Positions 7,248 to 16,334 of a stretch of DNA of 64,000 bases are shown here, one piece after another. Source of the stretch: Sandaracinobacteroides sp039808025. Lineage in GTDB: Bacteria > Pseudomonadota > Alphaproteobacteria > Sphingomonadales > Sphingomonadaceae. The translations under genes and the position numbers were made by a program. Under the pieces are notes generated by a model. It was not told the origin of the DNA and did no database searches. It saw nothing but the letters and a program-made list of their open reading frames with translations. The first letter of the stretch is position 1; each line of letters opens with the position of its first letter. The stretch covers positions 1 through 64,000 of the forward strand of contig JBDHSK010000011.1 in NCBI GenBank assembly GCA_039808025.1, given 5' to 3'.

Positions 7248-10200
7248 CAGATCGACCGTCGTCTCTTCGGGCCGCGTGGCAGGCGCGGGAATATCCGTCT
7301 CCCGGCGGCCATAGCGGGCGTAGAGTGTCGGCAGCACGAACAGCGTCAGTAGCGTTGCTGAGATCAGGCCGCCGATGACGACGGTCGCCAGCGGCTTTTG
7401 CACTTCCGCGCCGGCTCCGCTTGCAATCGCCATCGGCACGAAGCCGAGGCTGGCGACTAGCGCCGTCATGACGACGGGCCGCAGCCGCATCATCGCCCCT
7501 TCACGGGCCGCTTTTGCGCGCTCCATCCCTCGCGCCATCAGCCCTTGGATCGACGTCACCATGACGAGGCCATTGAGGACCGCGATGCCGGACAGGGCGA
7601 TGAACCCTACCGCCGCCGAGATCGAGAAGGGCATACCCCGCAGGAACAACGCGAGGACGCCGCCGACCAGCGCGAGCGGGACGCCGGTAAACACGATCGC
7701 CGCATCGCGCACGCTTCCCAAGGCTCCGTAGAGCAACAGGATGATGAGCGCGAAGCAGGCCGGAACTACGAGCATCAGCCGCTCGGACGCCGATTGCAGA
7801 TTCTCGAACTGGCCGCCCCAATCGAGATACTGGCCGGCAGGCAGACGCACTTCTGCCGCTATCGCCGCCTGTGCGTCCGCCACCACGCCTGCGACGTCAC
7901 GGCCGCGCACATTCGCCTGCACGACGACGCGCCGTTTGCCGTTCTCGCGGCTGATTTGATTAGGGCCATCGGTGACGCCGATGTCGGCGACACTTTGCAG
8001 GGGCACGAACCCGCCGCCCGGTAGCGGCACCGGCACCTGGCCGAGCGTTTGCAGATTGGCGCGCGCCACGTCCGACAGACGGATGGTGACAGCAAAGCGC
8101 CGATCGCCCTCGAAGATCATACCGGCATCGCGACCGCCGATCGCGGCCGAGATAGTATCCTGCACGGTCTGCGCGGTGATCCCAAGCCTCGACATGATGT
8201 CCCGGCGCGGCCGTATGTCGAGCATCGGCAGGCCCTCGGTCTGTTCCACCCGAACGTCGGCTGCGCCCTGCGTCTTGCGAAGGACCGCCGCAACGGCATT
8301 GGCCGTCGTGTTCATTGCATCGGTGTCGTCGCCGAATATCTTGACCGCGACGTCGCCGCGCACGCCTGCGATCAGCTCGTTGAAGCGCATCTGGATGGGC
8401 TGGCTGATTTCGAAGGCGTTGCCGGGCAGGCCCTCAAGCGTCCTCTCGACCTTCGCCACCAGATCGGCCTTGCTCAGCCCGGCATCGGGCCATTCGTCGC
8501 GCGGCTTCATAATGATGAAGGTGTCTGAGATGTTCGGAGGCATCGGGTCCGACGCCAACTCGGCCGTGCCCGTCTTGGAGAACACGAACCGGACTTCGGG
8601 CAGCTTGCCGATCTCCCGCTCGATGCGCGATTGCATCGCCTGGCTTTGATCGACCGACGTTCCCGGCACGCGCAGCACTTGCGCGGTCAGGTCGCCTTCA
8701 TCGAGCTGGGGAAGGAACTCCTGCCCCAAGAACGAGAAGGTCAGGATGGCGGCGAGGAACGCGCCGACCCCGACGCCCATGGTCAGCGTCGGCCGCTTCA
8801 TCGCCTTATCGAGCCCCGGCTCATACTTGCGCTTGAGCCAGGACATGATCCGGCCCTCCTTTTCCTCGACCGGCTTGGAGAGCCAGATCGCGAGCATGGC
8901 GGGCACGAAGGTCAGCGAAAGCACGAAGGCGCTGACGAGCGCGATGATGACGGTCAGCGCCATCGGCGTGAACGTCTTGCCCTCGACGCCCGTGAGGGTC
9001 AGCAGCGGCACATAGACGAGGATGATGATCGCCTGCCCAAAGACGGAAGGCCGGATCATCTCGCGCGCGGCCTGCGTCACCACAGACAGGCGCTCTTCCA
9101 GCGCCAGCGTTCGGCCGTAGTGATGTTGCCGTTCGGCGATGCGCCTCAGCGCGTTTTCAACGATAATCACCGCGCCGTCCACGATCAGGCCGAAGTCGAG
9201 CGCGCCGAGACTCATTAGATTGGCCGAGACACCGCCTCGCAGCATCCCGAAGCTGGTCATCGCCATGGTGATCGGGATCACCAGCGCCGCGATCAGAGCG
9301 GCCCGGAAATTGCCGAGCAGCACGAACAGCACGACGATGACGAGAAGCGCCCCTTCGGTCAGGTTTTTCGCCACCGTCTTGATTGTGGAGTTGACCAGCG
9401 CGGTGCGGTCCAGCACCGGCTGAATCACGACATCGGTTGGCAATGAGGCGTTGATTGCCTCGATCCGTTCCGCGACGGCCGATGCGACAGTGCGGCTGTT
9501 CTCGCCGATCCGCATGATGGCGGTTCCGACCACGACCTCCTTGCCGTTCTCGGACGCGGAGCCGTAGCGGATGGCTTGACCGAGGCGGACTTGCGCCACC
9601 TGATCGAGCCGGATCGGGGTGCCTTCGCGGGTGGCGATGACCGTGCCGGCCAACTCGCCCACGTTGCGGATACGGGCATCGGAACGGACAGCCAGGCCCT
9701 CACCGCCGCGATCGACAACACCGGCGCCGACGCCGACGTTGTTCTCTTGGAGCGCCCGCGCCAGATCGCTCAGGTTCAGCCCAAGGGCGGCGAGCCGCTG
9801 CACGTCGGGGATCACCTGAAACTGCTTCACATAGCCGCCGATCGAGTCGACGCCGGCAAGGCCCGGCGTGTTCTTCAGCAGCGGCGCGACGATCCAATCC
9901 TGAGCGGTGCGAAGATAGGTCGCCTGATCGGCTTCACTGACAAGCCGGTCGCCCTCTGGCGTGATGTAGCTGCCGTCAGGCTGCATTCCGGGCTCGCCCG
10001 GCCTATGGGTATCTTCCTTGCGATGCTGGAAATGGACGGTCCACATATAGACTTCGCCGAGGCCCGTCGCGATCGGCCCCATTGTCGGGACCGCACCGTC
10101 GGGCAGGCTTTCTTCGGCGACGCGCAGCCGCTCCGCGACTTGCTGACGTGCAAAATATATGTCGGTCGAATCGGTGAAAACCGCCGTGACCTGGGCGAAC

Positions 10201-10466
10201 CCGTTGCGGCTCAGTGAGCGGGTATATTCAAGGCCAGGAACGCCCGCGAGGGCGGTTTCGATCGGGAAGGCGATTTGCTTCTCGACCAACTCGGGGGAGA
10301 GCGCCGGTGCGGTGATGTTTACCTGCACCTGGTTGTTGGTGATGTCGGGAACGGCGTCGATCGGCAGGCGCGAGATCGCCCAGCCTCCGATGACCGCGGC
10401 GATGAGCGTCATGAGCAGGATGAACCAGCGACGCTCGACGGAAAATGTGACGATGCGGTCGATCAT
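7230..10466 (-). CDS. czcA: CzcA/CusA-type heavy-metal RND efflux pump
   Basis: A 1078-residue inner-membrane proton-driven pump of the HME-RND family that exports divalent cations through CzcB and CzcC. The start MIDRIVTFSVERRW at 10466, one base after the czcB stop, matches the canonical family start; an in-frame ATG at 10499 lies inside czcB and is rejected. The proton-relay helix near residues 424-438 reads LDFGLIVDGAVIIVEN with both Asp residues and the Glu, as in the Zn/Co/Cd (CzcA-type) branch. Two periplasmic porter regions and twelve membrane segments are present at normal length. The substrate is inferred, not shown. Confidence 0.96.
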   Translation of the reverse strand: MIDRIVTFSVERRWFILLMTLIAAVIGGWAISRLPIDAVPDITNNQVQVNITAPALSPELVEKQIAFPIETALAGVPGLEYTRSLSRNGFAQVTAVFTDSTDIYFARQQVAERLRVAEESLPDGAVPTMGPIATGLGEVYMWTVHFQHRKEDTHRPGEPGMQPDGSYITPEGDRLVSEADQATYLRTAQDWIVAPLLKNTPGLAGVDSIGGYVKQFQVIPDVQRLAALGLNLSDLARALQENNVGVGAGVVDRGGEGLAVRSDARIRNVGELAGTVIATREGTPIRLDQVAQVRLGQAIRYGSASENGKEVVVGTAIMRIGENSRTVASAVAERIEAINASLPTDVVIQPVLDRTALVNSTIKTVAKNLTEGALLVIVVLFVLLGNFRAALIAALVIPITMAMTSFGMLRGGVSANLMSLGALDFGLIVDGAVIIVENALRRIAERQHHYGRTLALEERLSVVTQAAREMIRPSVFGQAIIILVYVPLLTLTGVEGKTFTPMALTVIIALVSAFVLSLTFVPAMLAIWLSKPVEEKEGRIMSWLKRKYEPGLDKAMKRPTLTMGVGVGAFLAAILTFSFLGQEFLPQLDEGDLTAQVLRVPGTSVDQSQAMQSRIEREIGKLPEVRFVFSKTGTAELASDPMPPNISDTFIIMKPRDEWPDAGLSKADLVAKVERTLEGLPGNAFEISQPIQMRFNELIAGVRGDVAVKIFGDDTDAMNTTANAVAAVLRKTQGAADVRVEQTEGLPMLDIRPRRDIMSRLGITAQTVQDTISAAIGGRDAGMIFEGDRRFAVTIRLSDVARANLQTLGQVPVPLPGGGFVPLQSVADIGVTDGPNQISRENGKRRVVVQANVRGRDVAGVVADAQAAIAAEVRLPAGQYLDWGGQFENLQSASERLMLVVPACFALIILLLYGALGSVRDAAIVFTGVPLALVGGVLALFLRGMPFSISAAVGFIALSGIAVLNGLVMVTSIQGLMARGMERAKAAREGAMMRLRPVVMTALVASLGFVPMAIASGAGAEVQKPLATVVIGGLISATLLTLFVLPTLYARYGRRETDIPAPATRPEETTVDLAEAPL

Positions 10467-10467
10467 A

Positions 10468-11643
10468 TCAGTGCCCGTGCTCCGCTTCGCCTTTTCCAAG
10501 CTCAGCCTTGAGGGTGAAGCTGTTCGGCCCGGCGAGCTGTTCGTCGCCAGTGAGGCCGGAGGTCACGACCACGTTGTCGCCGCTCGGGCTTCCGAGCGTG
10601 ACAGGCGTGGCCTTGAAGCCGTGTTCGGTGCGGACGAAGACGGTGGGCCGGCCTTCGACCGTCTGCACCGCGCTTTGCGGCACGAGCAGCGCGGAGGCAC
10701 CGCCACCGGCGAGCTGGATCGAGGTCGTAACCGGCTCACCGACGCGCCATTGACCGGCGCGGTTGTCGATGACCGCGATCACCGTGGCGAGGCGCGTGTT
10801 TTCATCGAGAATGGGCGACACGAAATCGACGCGCGCAACCGATCGCCGATCGCCCGCGACAACTTCGATTTGAGAGCCGGGGCGCACCTTGCCGGCGTCA
10901 GCCGGCGAGAGCGCAAGCGTTACCGCGACGCGGCCTAGATCGGCCACACGAAATAGCTCGGCATCGGCCGCAACCGTCTGGCCTAGCGTCACGCTACGCA
11001 CGACGACCTGGCCCGAGAGCGGCGCGCGGATCGCAATACGATTGAGCGCACCGCCGCCTCCACCAGCGGCCGATACCTGTTGCTGTGCGAGCCGCAGCGC
11101 GATTCGGGCCTCTGTCGCTGCCGTGCGCGCCGCTATCAAATCCTGTTCCGGCGAGACGCGCTCGTTGAACAGCCGTTGTTCGCGGCGCAGAGTGCTTTCG
11201 GCCAGTGCGAGCCTCGCCCGCGCCGCCTCGATTTCGGCGTTCAGCGAGGCCGCTTCGCGGCTTTCGATGATCGCGAGTGTCTGCCCGCGCCCGACCGACT
11301 GGCCGAGGTTGCGGGTCAGAGAGACGACCCGGCCCCCGATCGCGGCGGACACAACCTGCATCCCTTGCGGGTCGCCTTCGATCGTCGCCGGGAGCGTCAG
11401 CGCGCCGCCTCCGCTACGGATCACGCGCACTAGCTCGATGCCGGCTTTGCGAATCTGATCGGCGCTGAGGTCGATTTCGCCCTCTTCGTCGGCGTGACCG
11501 CCGGCCTCGGGGCTTGCGGCGTTTTCCGCCGTCGCCGTGTTCTGCGCTTCGTCGCCGGCCTTCTCGCCGCCGGAACATCCGGCCATCAACAATGCGGCCA
11601 GCGTGAGCGGCAGGGCCGCTAGGTATCGGGTGTTCATTCTCAT
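10468..11643 (-). CDS. czcB: CzcB-type membrane-fusion (adaptor) lipoprotein
   Basis: A 391-residue periplasmic adaptor linking CzcA to CzcC. It has a lipoprotein signal with lipobox LMAGC (Cys23), then a Glu/Asp/His-containing linker. A barrel-sandwich (lipoyl-like) half and an alpha hairpin follow at about 130-200 (EIEAARARLALAES...EARIALRLAQQQ). The beta-barrel and membrane-proximal domains run to the end, with a short C-terminal His tail (EAEHGH) that could bind metal. The start ATG 11643 overlaps the czcC stop (ATGA). Length and domain order are typical of HME-RND adaptors. Confidence 0.95.
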   Translation of the reverse strand: MRMNTRYLAALPLTLAALLMAGCSGGEKAGDEAQNTATAENAASPEAGGHADEEGEIDLSADQIRKAGIELVRVIRSGGGALTLPATIEGDPQGMQVVSAAIGGRVVSLTRNLGQSVGRGQTLAIIESREAASLNAEIEAARARLALAESTLRREQRLFNERVSPEQDLIAARTAATEARIALRLAQQQVSAAGGGGGALNRIAIRAPLSGQVVVRSVTLGQTVAADAELFRVADLGRVAVTLALSPADAGKVRPGSQIEVVAGDRRSVARVDFVSPILDENTRLATVIAVIDNRAGQWRVGEPVTTSIQLAGGGASALLVPQSAVQTVEGRPTVFVRTEHGFKATPVTLGSPSGDNVVVTSGLTGDEQLAGPNSFTLKAELGKGEAEHGH

Positions 11644-12935
11644 TCCCCCTGTCTGATCGGCGCGCGGGCGGTAAGCCGCTCAAGCTGCGCCTGGGCGATG
11701 TGGTAGGAGAGCAGCGCGTCGATTGCCGCCTCGCGCGTCTGAGCGAGCGTGCGTTCGGCATCGAGCAAATCGAGTTGGCCGAACTTGCCCTCCCGATAGC
11801 CGATGCGCGCAATGCGGGCGGCTTCTTCGGCCGCCGATAGCGCCGGGCCAGTGGCCGCTGCCGCATTTGTCGCGGCATTGGCGGCATCGGCTTGCGCGCG
11901 TGCGATGGCCTGATCCACGTCGAGCGCCGTCACGCGCCGCCGCGCATCCGCGCTCTGCCGTTCGGCGGTAGCCTGACTGAGCGCCGCACCGCCGCTGTTG
12001 AACAACGGGAGCGGGATCGAGAGACTGAAAATGGCCGCCGTGTCGCCCGTCTGTTCGAGGCGGCGTGCGCCGGCCCCGAGTGTCAGATCGGGCACCCGCT
12101 GCGAGCGCGCGAGCCGCACGCCAGCGTTGGCGACGGCAAGGTCCGCATCGGCCGCCGCCATCATGAGCGTGCCGGCGCTGTCGATCGGCCGAAGGGGTCC
12201 ATAGGTCGTCGGCACACGGGCGAACCAGTCTGTATCGAGCGGCCCCGCGATCGGTTGGCCGATGATGCGCGACAAGGTGAAGCGTGCGACTTCGACGGCA
12301 CGTTCCTCCCGTGTCAGCGCCGCGTCGGCGTTCACCCGCGCGACGTTCGCGCGCTCCGCTTCGATCGGCGATGCGCGGCCCGCCTGCACGCGAACCTGCG
12401 CGGCGCGCAGGGCTTCGCCCGCGATGCGTGCCTGATCGCGCGCCGTCATGAGACGACGTTCCGCCGATGCGGCCTCCGCATAGGCGCGGATGACGTTCAA
12501 TCGTAGATCGGCTTGCGCGATGGCGGCTTGTATCGTGGCGCGGTCGGTCCGAGCGTCCGCGACGGCGATGCGGGCCGACCGCTTGCCGCCGAGTTCGAGC
12601 GGCAGCGTAAGGGAGGTGGTCGCTTCAAGGCTTTGTGTGCCGCGATACTGGCCCGAGCCAGCAACATTTTCAGCCTCGACGGTGACGGTCGGGTTGGGAC
12701 GGAGCCCCGCGACACGCCGCCCCGCTTCGGCCGCCCTAACGTCGGCCGACGCCGCCTCCAACGCGGGCGAGACGACGCCCGCCAGCTCAAGCGCGCGATC
12801 GACGCTGAAAACCGGCCCCGAGATTGGTATGCCTTGCGGCTGCGCCTGACCGGCATCAGCCGGCGGCGCGGTTTGGGCCTGCGCGATGCTCGCGCAAGCC
12901 GTCGCGGCCAATAGGGCCGCGAGCAATCGTTGCAT
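11640..12935 (-). CDS. czcC: CzcC-type outer-membrane efflux protein (TolC family)
   Basis: A 431-residue outer-membrane channel of the TolC/OEP superfamily. It has a Sec signal (residues 1-20, ending IAQA), a short linker (PADAGQAQPQGIPISGPVFS), and two OEP repeats rich in Ala/Arg/Glu heptads (about 55-230 and 240-425). It forms the exit duct for the CzcCBA trimeric pump. The start at 12935 is preceded by AGGAG at about 12946-12950, partly inside an inverted repeat (12948-12999) that may limit ribosome access. First pump gene after the small His-rich protein. Confidence 0.93.
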   Translation of the reverse strand: MQRLLAALLAATACASIAQAQTAPPADAGQAQPQGIPISGPVFSVDRALELAGVVSPALEAASADVRAAEAGRRVAGLRPNPTVTVEAENVAGSGQYRGTQSLEATTSLTLPLELGGKRSARIAVADARTDRATIQAAIAQADLRLNVIRAYAEAASAERRLMTARDQARIAGEALRAAQVRVQAGRASPIEAERANVARVNADAALTREERAVEVARFTLSRIIGQPIAGPLDTDWFARVPTTYGPLRPIDSAGTLMMAAADADLAVANAGVRLARSQRVPDLTLGAGARRLEQTGDTAAIFSLSIPLPLFNSGGAALSQATAERQSADARRRVTALDVDQAIARAQADAANAATNAAAATGPALSAAEEAARIARIGYREGKFGQLDLLDAERTLAQTREAAIDALLSYHIAQAQLERLTARAPIRQGE

Positions 12936-12947
12936 GATGAAAAGACT

Positions 12948-12999
12948 CCTGACGATTTCCGAGAAAGCCCGAGGAAGGGGCTAGGCTGGAATCGTCAGG
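12948..12999 (-). promoter_or_regulatory. inverted repeat overlapping the czcC ribosome-binding site
   Basis: The 10-bp arms CCTGACGATT (12948-12957) and AATCGTCAGG (12990-12999) are perfectly complementary. A nested AGCCC/GGGCT pair lies in the 32-base spacer. On the minus-strand transcript the distal arm contains part of the czcC Shine-Dalgarno (CAGGAG). The proximal arm overlaps the 3' end of the preceding gene. It could couple czcC translation to upstream translation. Confidence 0.55.
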
Positions 13000-13330
13000 C
13001 GCGTGGAGGGCGGTAGGCCGGGTCTGTTGGAGCGGAGACGCGACCGTTCGCGTGAGGGATCAGCGGAAGCGTAGTGCGCAGACGCAATTGCGGGCTAAAG
13101 CCCTCTTTCACGGGCTCGCCAATCTGATGGCCCTGACAGCCGCCGTGATGGTGTGGCGTGGCTTTCCCATCGTCTGATGGCACTTGGTCGCGATCCCCAG
13201 CGGCATGGCCAAGATCGACCGCGACCTCAGTGTCCAAGCAGCCGATCGGCTCGGCCGCATGGGCGACGTTGCCCGCCACCAGAGACAGCGAGACAAAGCA
13301 CATCAGAACTAGGGCAATGAAACGTGCCAT
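12995..13330 (-). CDS. small exported His/Cys-containing protein heading the czc operon (CzcI-like position)
   Basis: A 111-residue secreted protein with a Sec signal (about 1-25, ending VAHA). The mature chain has two Cys and a metal-binding-type cluster (TPHHHGGCQGHQIG). Small periplasmic proteins of this kind often precede czcCBA genes and are thought to buffer or sense metal; CzcI of Cupriavidus is one. I see no sequence signature that fixes the family. The ATG at 13330 has no Shine-Dalgarno and lies 3 bases from a TATATA-containing palindrome, so the transcript may be nearly leaderless. Confidence 0.75.
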   Translation of the reverse strand: MARFIALVLMCFVSLSLVAGNVAHAAEPIGCLDTEVAVDLGHAAGDRDQVPSDDGKATPHHHGGCQGHQIGEPVKEGFSPQLRLRTTLPLIPHANGRVSAPTDPAYRPPRA

Positions 13331-13333
13331 CCG

Positions 13334-13347
13334 GTGCTATATAGCAC
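13334..13347 (-). promoter_or_regulatory. palindrome with extended -10 at the head of the czc operon
   Basis: GTGCTATATAGCAC is a perfect 14-bp palindrome ending 3 bases before the first ATG of the efflux operon. Read on the minus strand it contains TGCTATATA, which fits an extended -10 element and would place transcription start at or next to the ATG. A repressor bound to the palindrome would block it. No good -35 is visible. Confidence 0.5.
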
Positions 13348-13479
13348 GATGACGCTTCTAAGGAAGGATTCCTTTCGACGTCTCCGATTGAGAGGTTATA
13401 ACGTCCGGCGCGGGCAGGCATGGACAGGCTATCTCGAAGATGAATCCTGCGAGATCGGGAATACAACGGCGAGGCTACT

Positions 13480-14049
13480 GTGAGAAAGAAATCCTTTGCC
13501 TTAATTGCAGCGGCGCTCGGCTTTGCACTTCTAGTTCCACTGCTCGGATATGTTTACCTCGGCACTCTGTATGCTTCGATATTTCTCATAGGCTATCTTG
13601 GCGGATTTCTTCTCTGGCTAAGCACACCTTCGGGCGTTGGTTGGCATCGGATCAGCGCTCCATACTGGCTCACGCTGATTGCCTTTCTCGCGCTTCACAA
13701 ATTCGAGGAAAACCGCACGGGCTTCTTCGATCAGGTCTCAGCCAGGATCACCGGAACGCCCGTGCCCGACGTCTCTGTCGGATTAATACTTGCAATCCTA
13801 GTTCTGCCCGTAGGAGCCTGGATCGCAATCCCGGTGCTCATTAAGCGGCATTTCGAGTTTGGACGCTTTCTGGCCTGGACGTTCTTCGCGTCGATGGGAA
13901 TCACCGAACTCACTCACTTCGCAATGCCGGTATTGGCGAACGAGCCGTATGGCTATTTCCCCGGAATGCTCAGTGTTTTCATACTCGCACCCCTCGCGTG
14001 GTGGGGTATGGCTCGCCTACTCCGAACGCAACCTCGCGTATCCGTGTGA
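13480..14049 (+). CDS. HXXEE domain membrane protein
   Basis: A 189-residue polytopic membrane protein with about five or six hydrophobic segments. It contains HKFEE (around residue 76), the motif that names the HXXEE family, and a downstream E..H pair (ITELTHFAMPVLANEPYG) that could complete a metal or proton site. Translation starts at GTG 13480, after GGCGAGG. It diverges from the czc operon across a 149-bp gap. Base composition is lower in GC than the flanking pump genes. Family function is unknown; placement suggests mobile-element cargo. Confidence 0.75.
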   Translation: MRKKSFALIAAALGFALLVPLLGYVYLGTLYASIFLIGYLGGFLLWLSTPSGVGWHRISAPYWLTLIAFLALHKFEENRTGFFDQVSARITGTPVPDVSVGLILAILVLPVGAWIAIPVLIKRHFEFGRFLAWTFFASMGITELTHFAMPVLANEPYGYFPGMLSVFILAPLAWWGMARLLRTQPRVSV

Positions 14050-14112
14050 TGACCGGACCGTGGTCAACGCGCAATGAACCGGGGATTCATGGTCCGCTCC
14101 GCAGGAGGTGGA

Positions 14113-14919
14113 ATGACGATTGATAAGCTGTCCGCAATCGTCGTGGATGCGACGCCGGACCTCGGGGCCGAGCAACGCATTCGCATGGCGATGCAGATTG
14201 CCCGTGAACGAGGCGCGTCACTCACCGCAGTTTGCTCCGCCTGGCCAAAGAGCGCTTCGCTGGCCGAGGCTCTTACTCCCAGTTCCTTGCACTTGATGAC
14301 CGAGGAGCAAAAGCTGCGGGAAGCCCTATCGGAGATGCGCTCGACGTTCGATCGTTTGGCGCAAGATGCACCGGAGCGGATGAATTGGTGCGACGGCATC
14401 GCCGACCCGCGCGTCACGCTGTCTGAGGGTGTGCTGGCGGACCTCATTGTCATGGGCGTGGCGGGTGCGAGCAAACTTGCCCAAGCCGATCCGGTAGATG
14501 TTGCGCTCACGACCGGAGCGGCCGTCCTTCGACTTAGCACGAAACCGCCGCAGATTCTTCGGCGAGCGCTGATCGGCTGGAAGGATGGGAGGGAGGCAGG
14601 TTGCGCCTTGCGGGCGGCTCTACCCTTCCTCCGCCACGCCGAAGCGATCACGGTGCTCGGCGTCGGCGAGACTGCCACCGCTGACTGCCTTGAGGCCGTG
14701 CAACGCTATCTCGCTGCCCACGGCCTCGATGCGCGACGTCAGCATCTTCCGGCAAGCGGGCGGTCCGAGGCTTCCGTGATCGCCGAATATGCTGAGAACG
14801 AAGGCGTGGACTTTCTCGTCGCGGGTGGGCGCGCGCAAGGGCGTTGGAAAGAGCGTGTTTTCGGGGGCGTAACGCAAGACCTTCTAAAGACCGACATCAC
14901 ATGGGTTCTAGCCAACTGA
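14113..14919 (+). CDS. universal stress protein (two-domain)
   Basis: A 268-residue protein with two tandem Usp-type alpha/beta domains. The first (about 1-140) begins MTIDKLSAIVVDATPDL and contains DLIVMGVAG. The second (about 150-268) begins RRALIGWKDGREA and ends VDFLVAGGRAQG...ERVFGGVTQDLL, with the G-2x-G-9x-G type loop expected for nucleotide binding. I chose ATG 14113 over the earlier ATGs because a strong AGGAGG lies at 14103-14108. The gene is cotranscribed or nearly so with the HXXEE gene 63 bases upstream. Usp proteins of this type help survival under stress; the specific trigger is unknown. Confidence 0.9.
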   Translation: MTIDKLSAIVVDATPDLGAEQRIRMAMQIARERGASLTAVCSAWPKSASLAEALTPSSLHLMTEEQKLREALSEMRSTFDRLAQDAPERMNWCDGIADPRVTLSEGVLADLIVMGVAGASKLAQADPVDVALTTGAAVLRLSTKPPQILRRALIGWKDGREAGCALRAALPFLRHAEAITVLGVGETATADCLEAVQRYLAAHGLDARRQHLPASGRSEASVIAEYAENEGVDFLVAGGRAQGRWKERVFGGVTQDLLKTDITWVLAN

Positions 14920-15049
14920 GCCAAATGTGAGGTCCAGAGCTGGTATCCAGTCAGCTTGTAGCGCCTGCGGTCGAATGCGACGACGGACGGCGGGGAGCGG
15001 CGGTTCCGGGCGTTGCTAGAGTAGTATGAACGGCGACACGTATTCGTTA

Positions 15050-15715
15050 TGTTTATCCGGTGCGGGGCGCCACTTCGGAACAACGCTGGGCACTGCGCCC
15101 GGCTTTGTTTCGGCGGCTCCCGCGAACATCGGTTGGGGCCTATTGCTCTTCGAGCCGTGAATCCGCCCTCATCGACGGCGACTTCGATCCGTTGTACCAG
15201 CGCGCTAGTTGACGCGAGGATAGCCGCCATTCTCATTTCTCATTTCGCATCCGCCTGCGCGAGGCGCTGGCGAACTTCGCCAGCATGTTGGGGGCACCTC
15301 CTTCCAGCCCTCAGCGCTGAGCAAGGCTATCGTGCACGGCGACTGGCTTCGCCTTATCGCGCGTCACCATGAGGGTCGCAATGCGCTCCTTGAGGTCGGT
15401 ATCGTCGACCGCGGCAATCCCGTTTTCGAGTGCGTCGTAGAGACGCTTAAATCTCAGATCAGCCTCGGTGGCGCGCTTGTTGAGTTTCGGCGCCCAGGTC
15501 CCCAGCGTCCACCCTCGCGCGTGCGAATCGACTTCTCATCGAGCCATGCCGCGATGACCTTGTCCCCCATCGATCCCGAGCGGCCATCGCCCTGCAATGC
15601 GATCCGGAAAATGGTCTGGACTGTTTCGGCATGGAATGTGTGATCTCCAACCGCTTCTTGACCTTGGCGCCGCGTTGTTCGCCTGCTGACGTGAACCCAG
15701 CTTTCCCCCAGCGGC
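15050..15715 (-). pseudogene. decayed large serine recombinase, C-terminal part
   Basis: On the minus strand the pieces align in order to the C-terminal half of a large serine recombinase but sit in different frames. QRGAKVKKRLEI is followed in another frame by FHAETVQTIFRIALQGDG and VIAAWLDEKSIRTREGGRWG. After a further shift come NKRATEADLRFKRLYDALEN and GIAAVDDTDLKERIATLMVT, ending at a stop (15311-15313). Then, again shifted, NMLAKFASASRRRMRNENGG and SALVQRIEVAVDEGG appear. At least three frame changes and an internal TAG show it is dead. The N-terminal catalytic resolvase domain is absent. It may be the relic of an integrase of this element or of a separate insertion. Confidence 0.75.
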
Positions 15716-16030
15716 AATTAGAGCCCAGCGGCTTTGTCGCGCATGAGTGCGGGTTGAAGCAGGCCATTGCTATCCAGTTCAGCGGCGAACGCCGCCAGGG
15801 TGCGGGTGACGTAGAACCTATTGATGTACTGGAAGATGGCAGCTTCCGCCTGACGGCGGGTTGGCAATTGCTGCCGCCAGATCAATTCTATCATCAAGGA
15901 TATGAAGAACGTCTCGACGGCGGATTTATCTTAGCAATTTCCCCTGCCGCTCATTGATGGCTGCAGGCCGTAGGCTTGCAGTTTCTTCTGATAACCATAG
16001 GAGAAATACTGGCTGCCACGATCTGAATGG
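15716..16030 (-). mobile_element. IS3-family transposase remnant (DDE C-terminal part)
   Basis: Reading the minus strand from about 16028 gives FHSDRGSQYFSYGYQ, then LQAYGLQPSMSGRGNC, then a TAA in place of the usual Trp, then DKSAVETFF and AIFQYINRFY. These are the rve/DDE landmarks of IS3-family OrfB proteins (HSDRG, SMS..GNCWDN, E.FF, Y...Y). The stop and later loss of frame make it nonfunctional. It abuts another, oppositely oriented transposase scrap at 16030. Confidence 0.75.
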
Positions 16031-16189
16031 AATTTCTTCCTACCCGGCGACGTCAAGGCCCAGATCGCGTCTTTCGTCGAGCACTACAATCTCAAGCGTT
16101 ACCTCGAGAGCCTGGACAACGTGACGCCCGCCGACGCCAACTTAGTCAGGGCCCCGGCCATCATCCATCGGCGCAAAAGGACCAAGTGA
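16031..16189 (+). mobile_element. transposase C-terminal fragment, plus strand
   Basis: The plus-strand frame from 16031 reads NFFLPGDVKAQIASFVEHYN, then KRYLESLDNVTPADANLVRA and a stop at 16187-16189. The pattern VEHYN.KRY.ESL.N.TPAD is the C-terminal end of an integrase-core transposase (IS3-like) of a different subgroup from the neighbour on the other strand. No start or upstream domain is present. The junction with the minus-strand fragment at about 16030 records one insertion into another or a deletion. Confidence 0.7.
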
Positions 16190-16334
16190 CATACCATCTA
16201 ACATCGGCGCTTGCCGCACTGCAAACTCGCCGCCCAATATCAACCCCAAGACGTAGCCCGCCCTCCGTTAGTCTAAGCCCCGATCTGAGCCAAATGTTCT
16301 GGCGAGGGATACGCCGTGCAAATGCCTCAAATGC

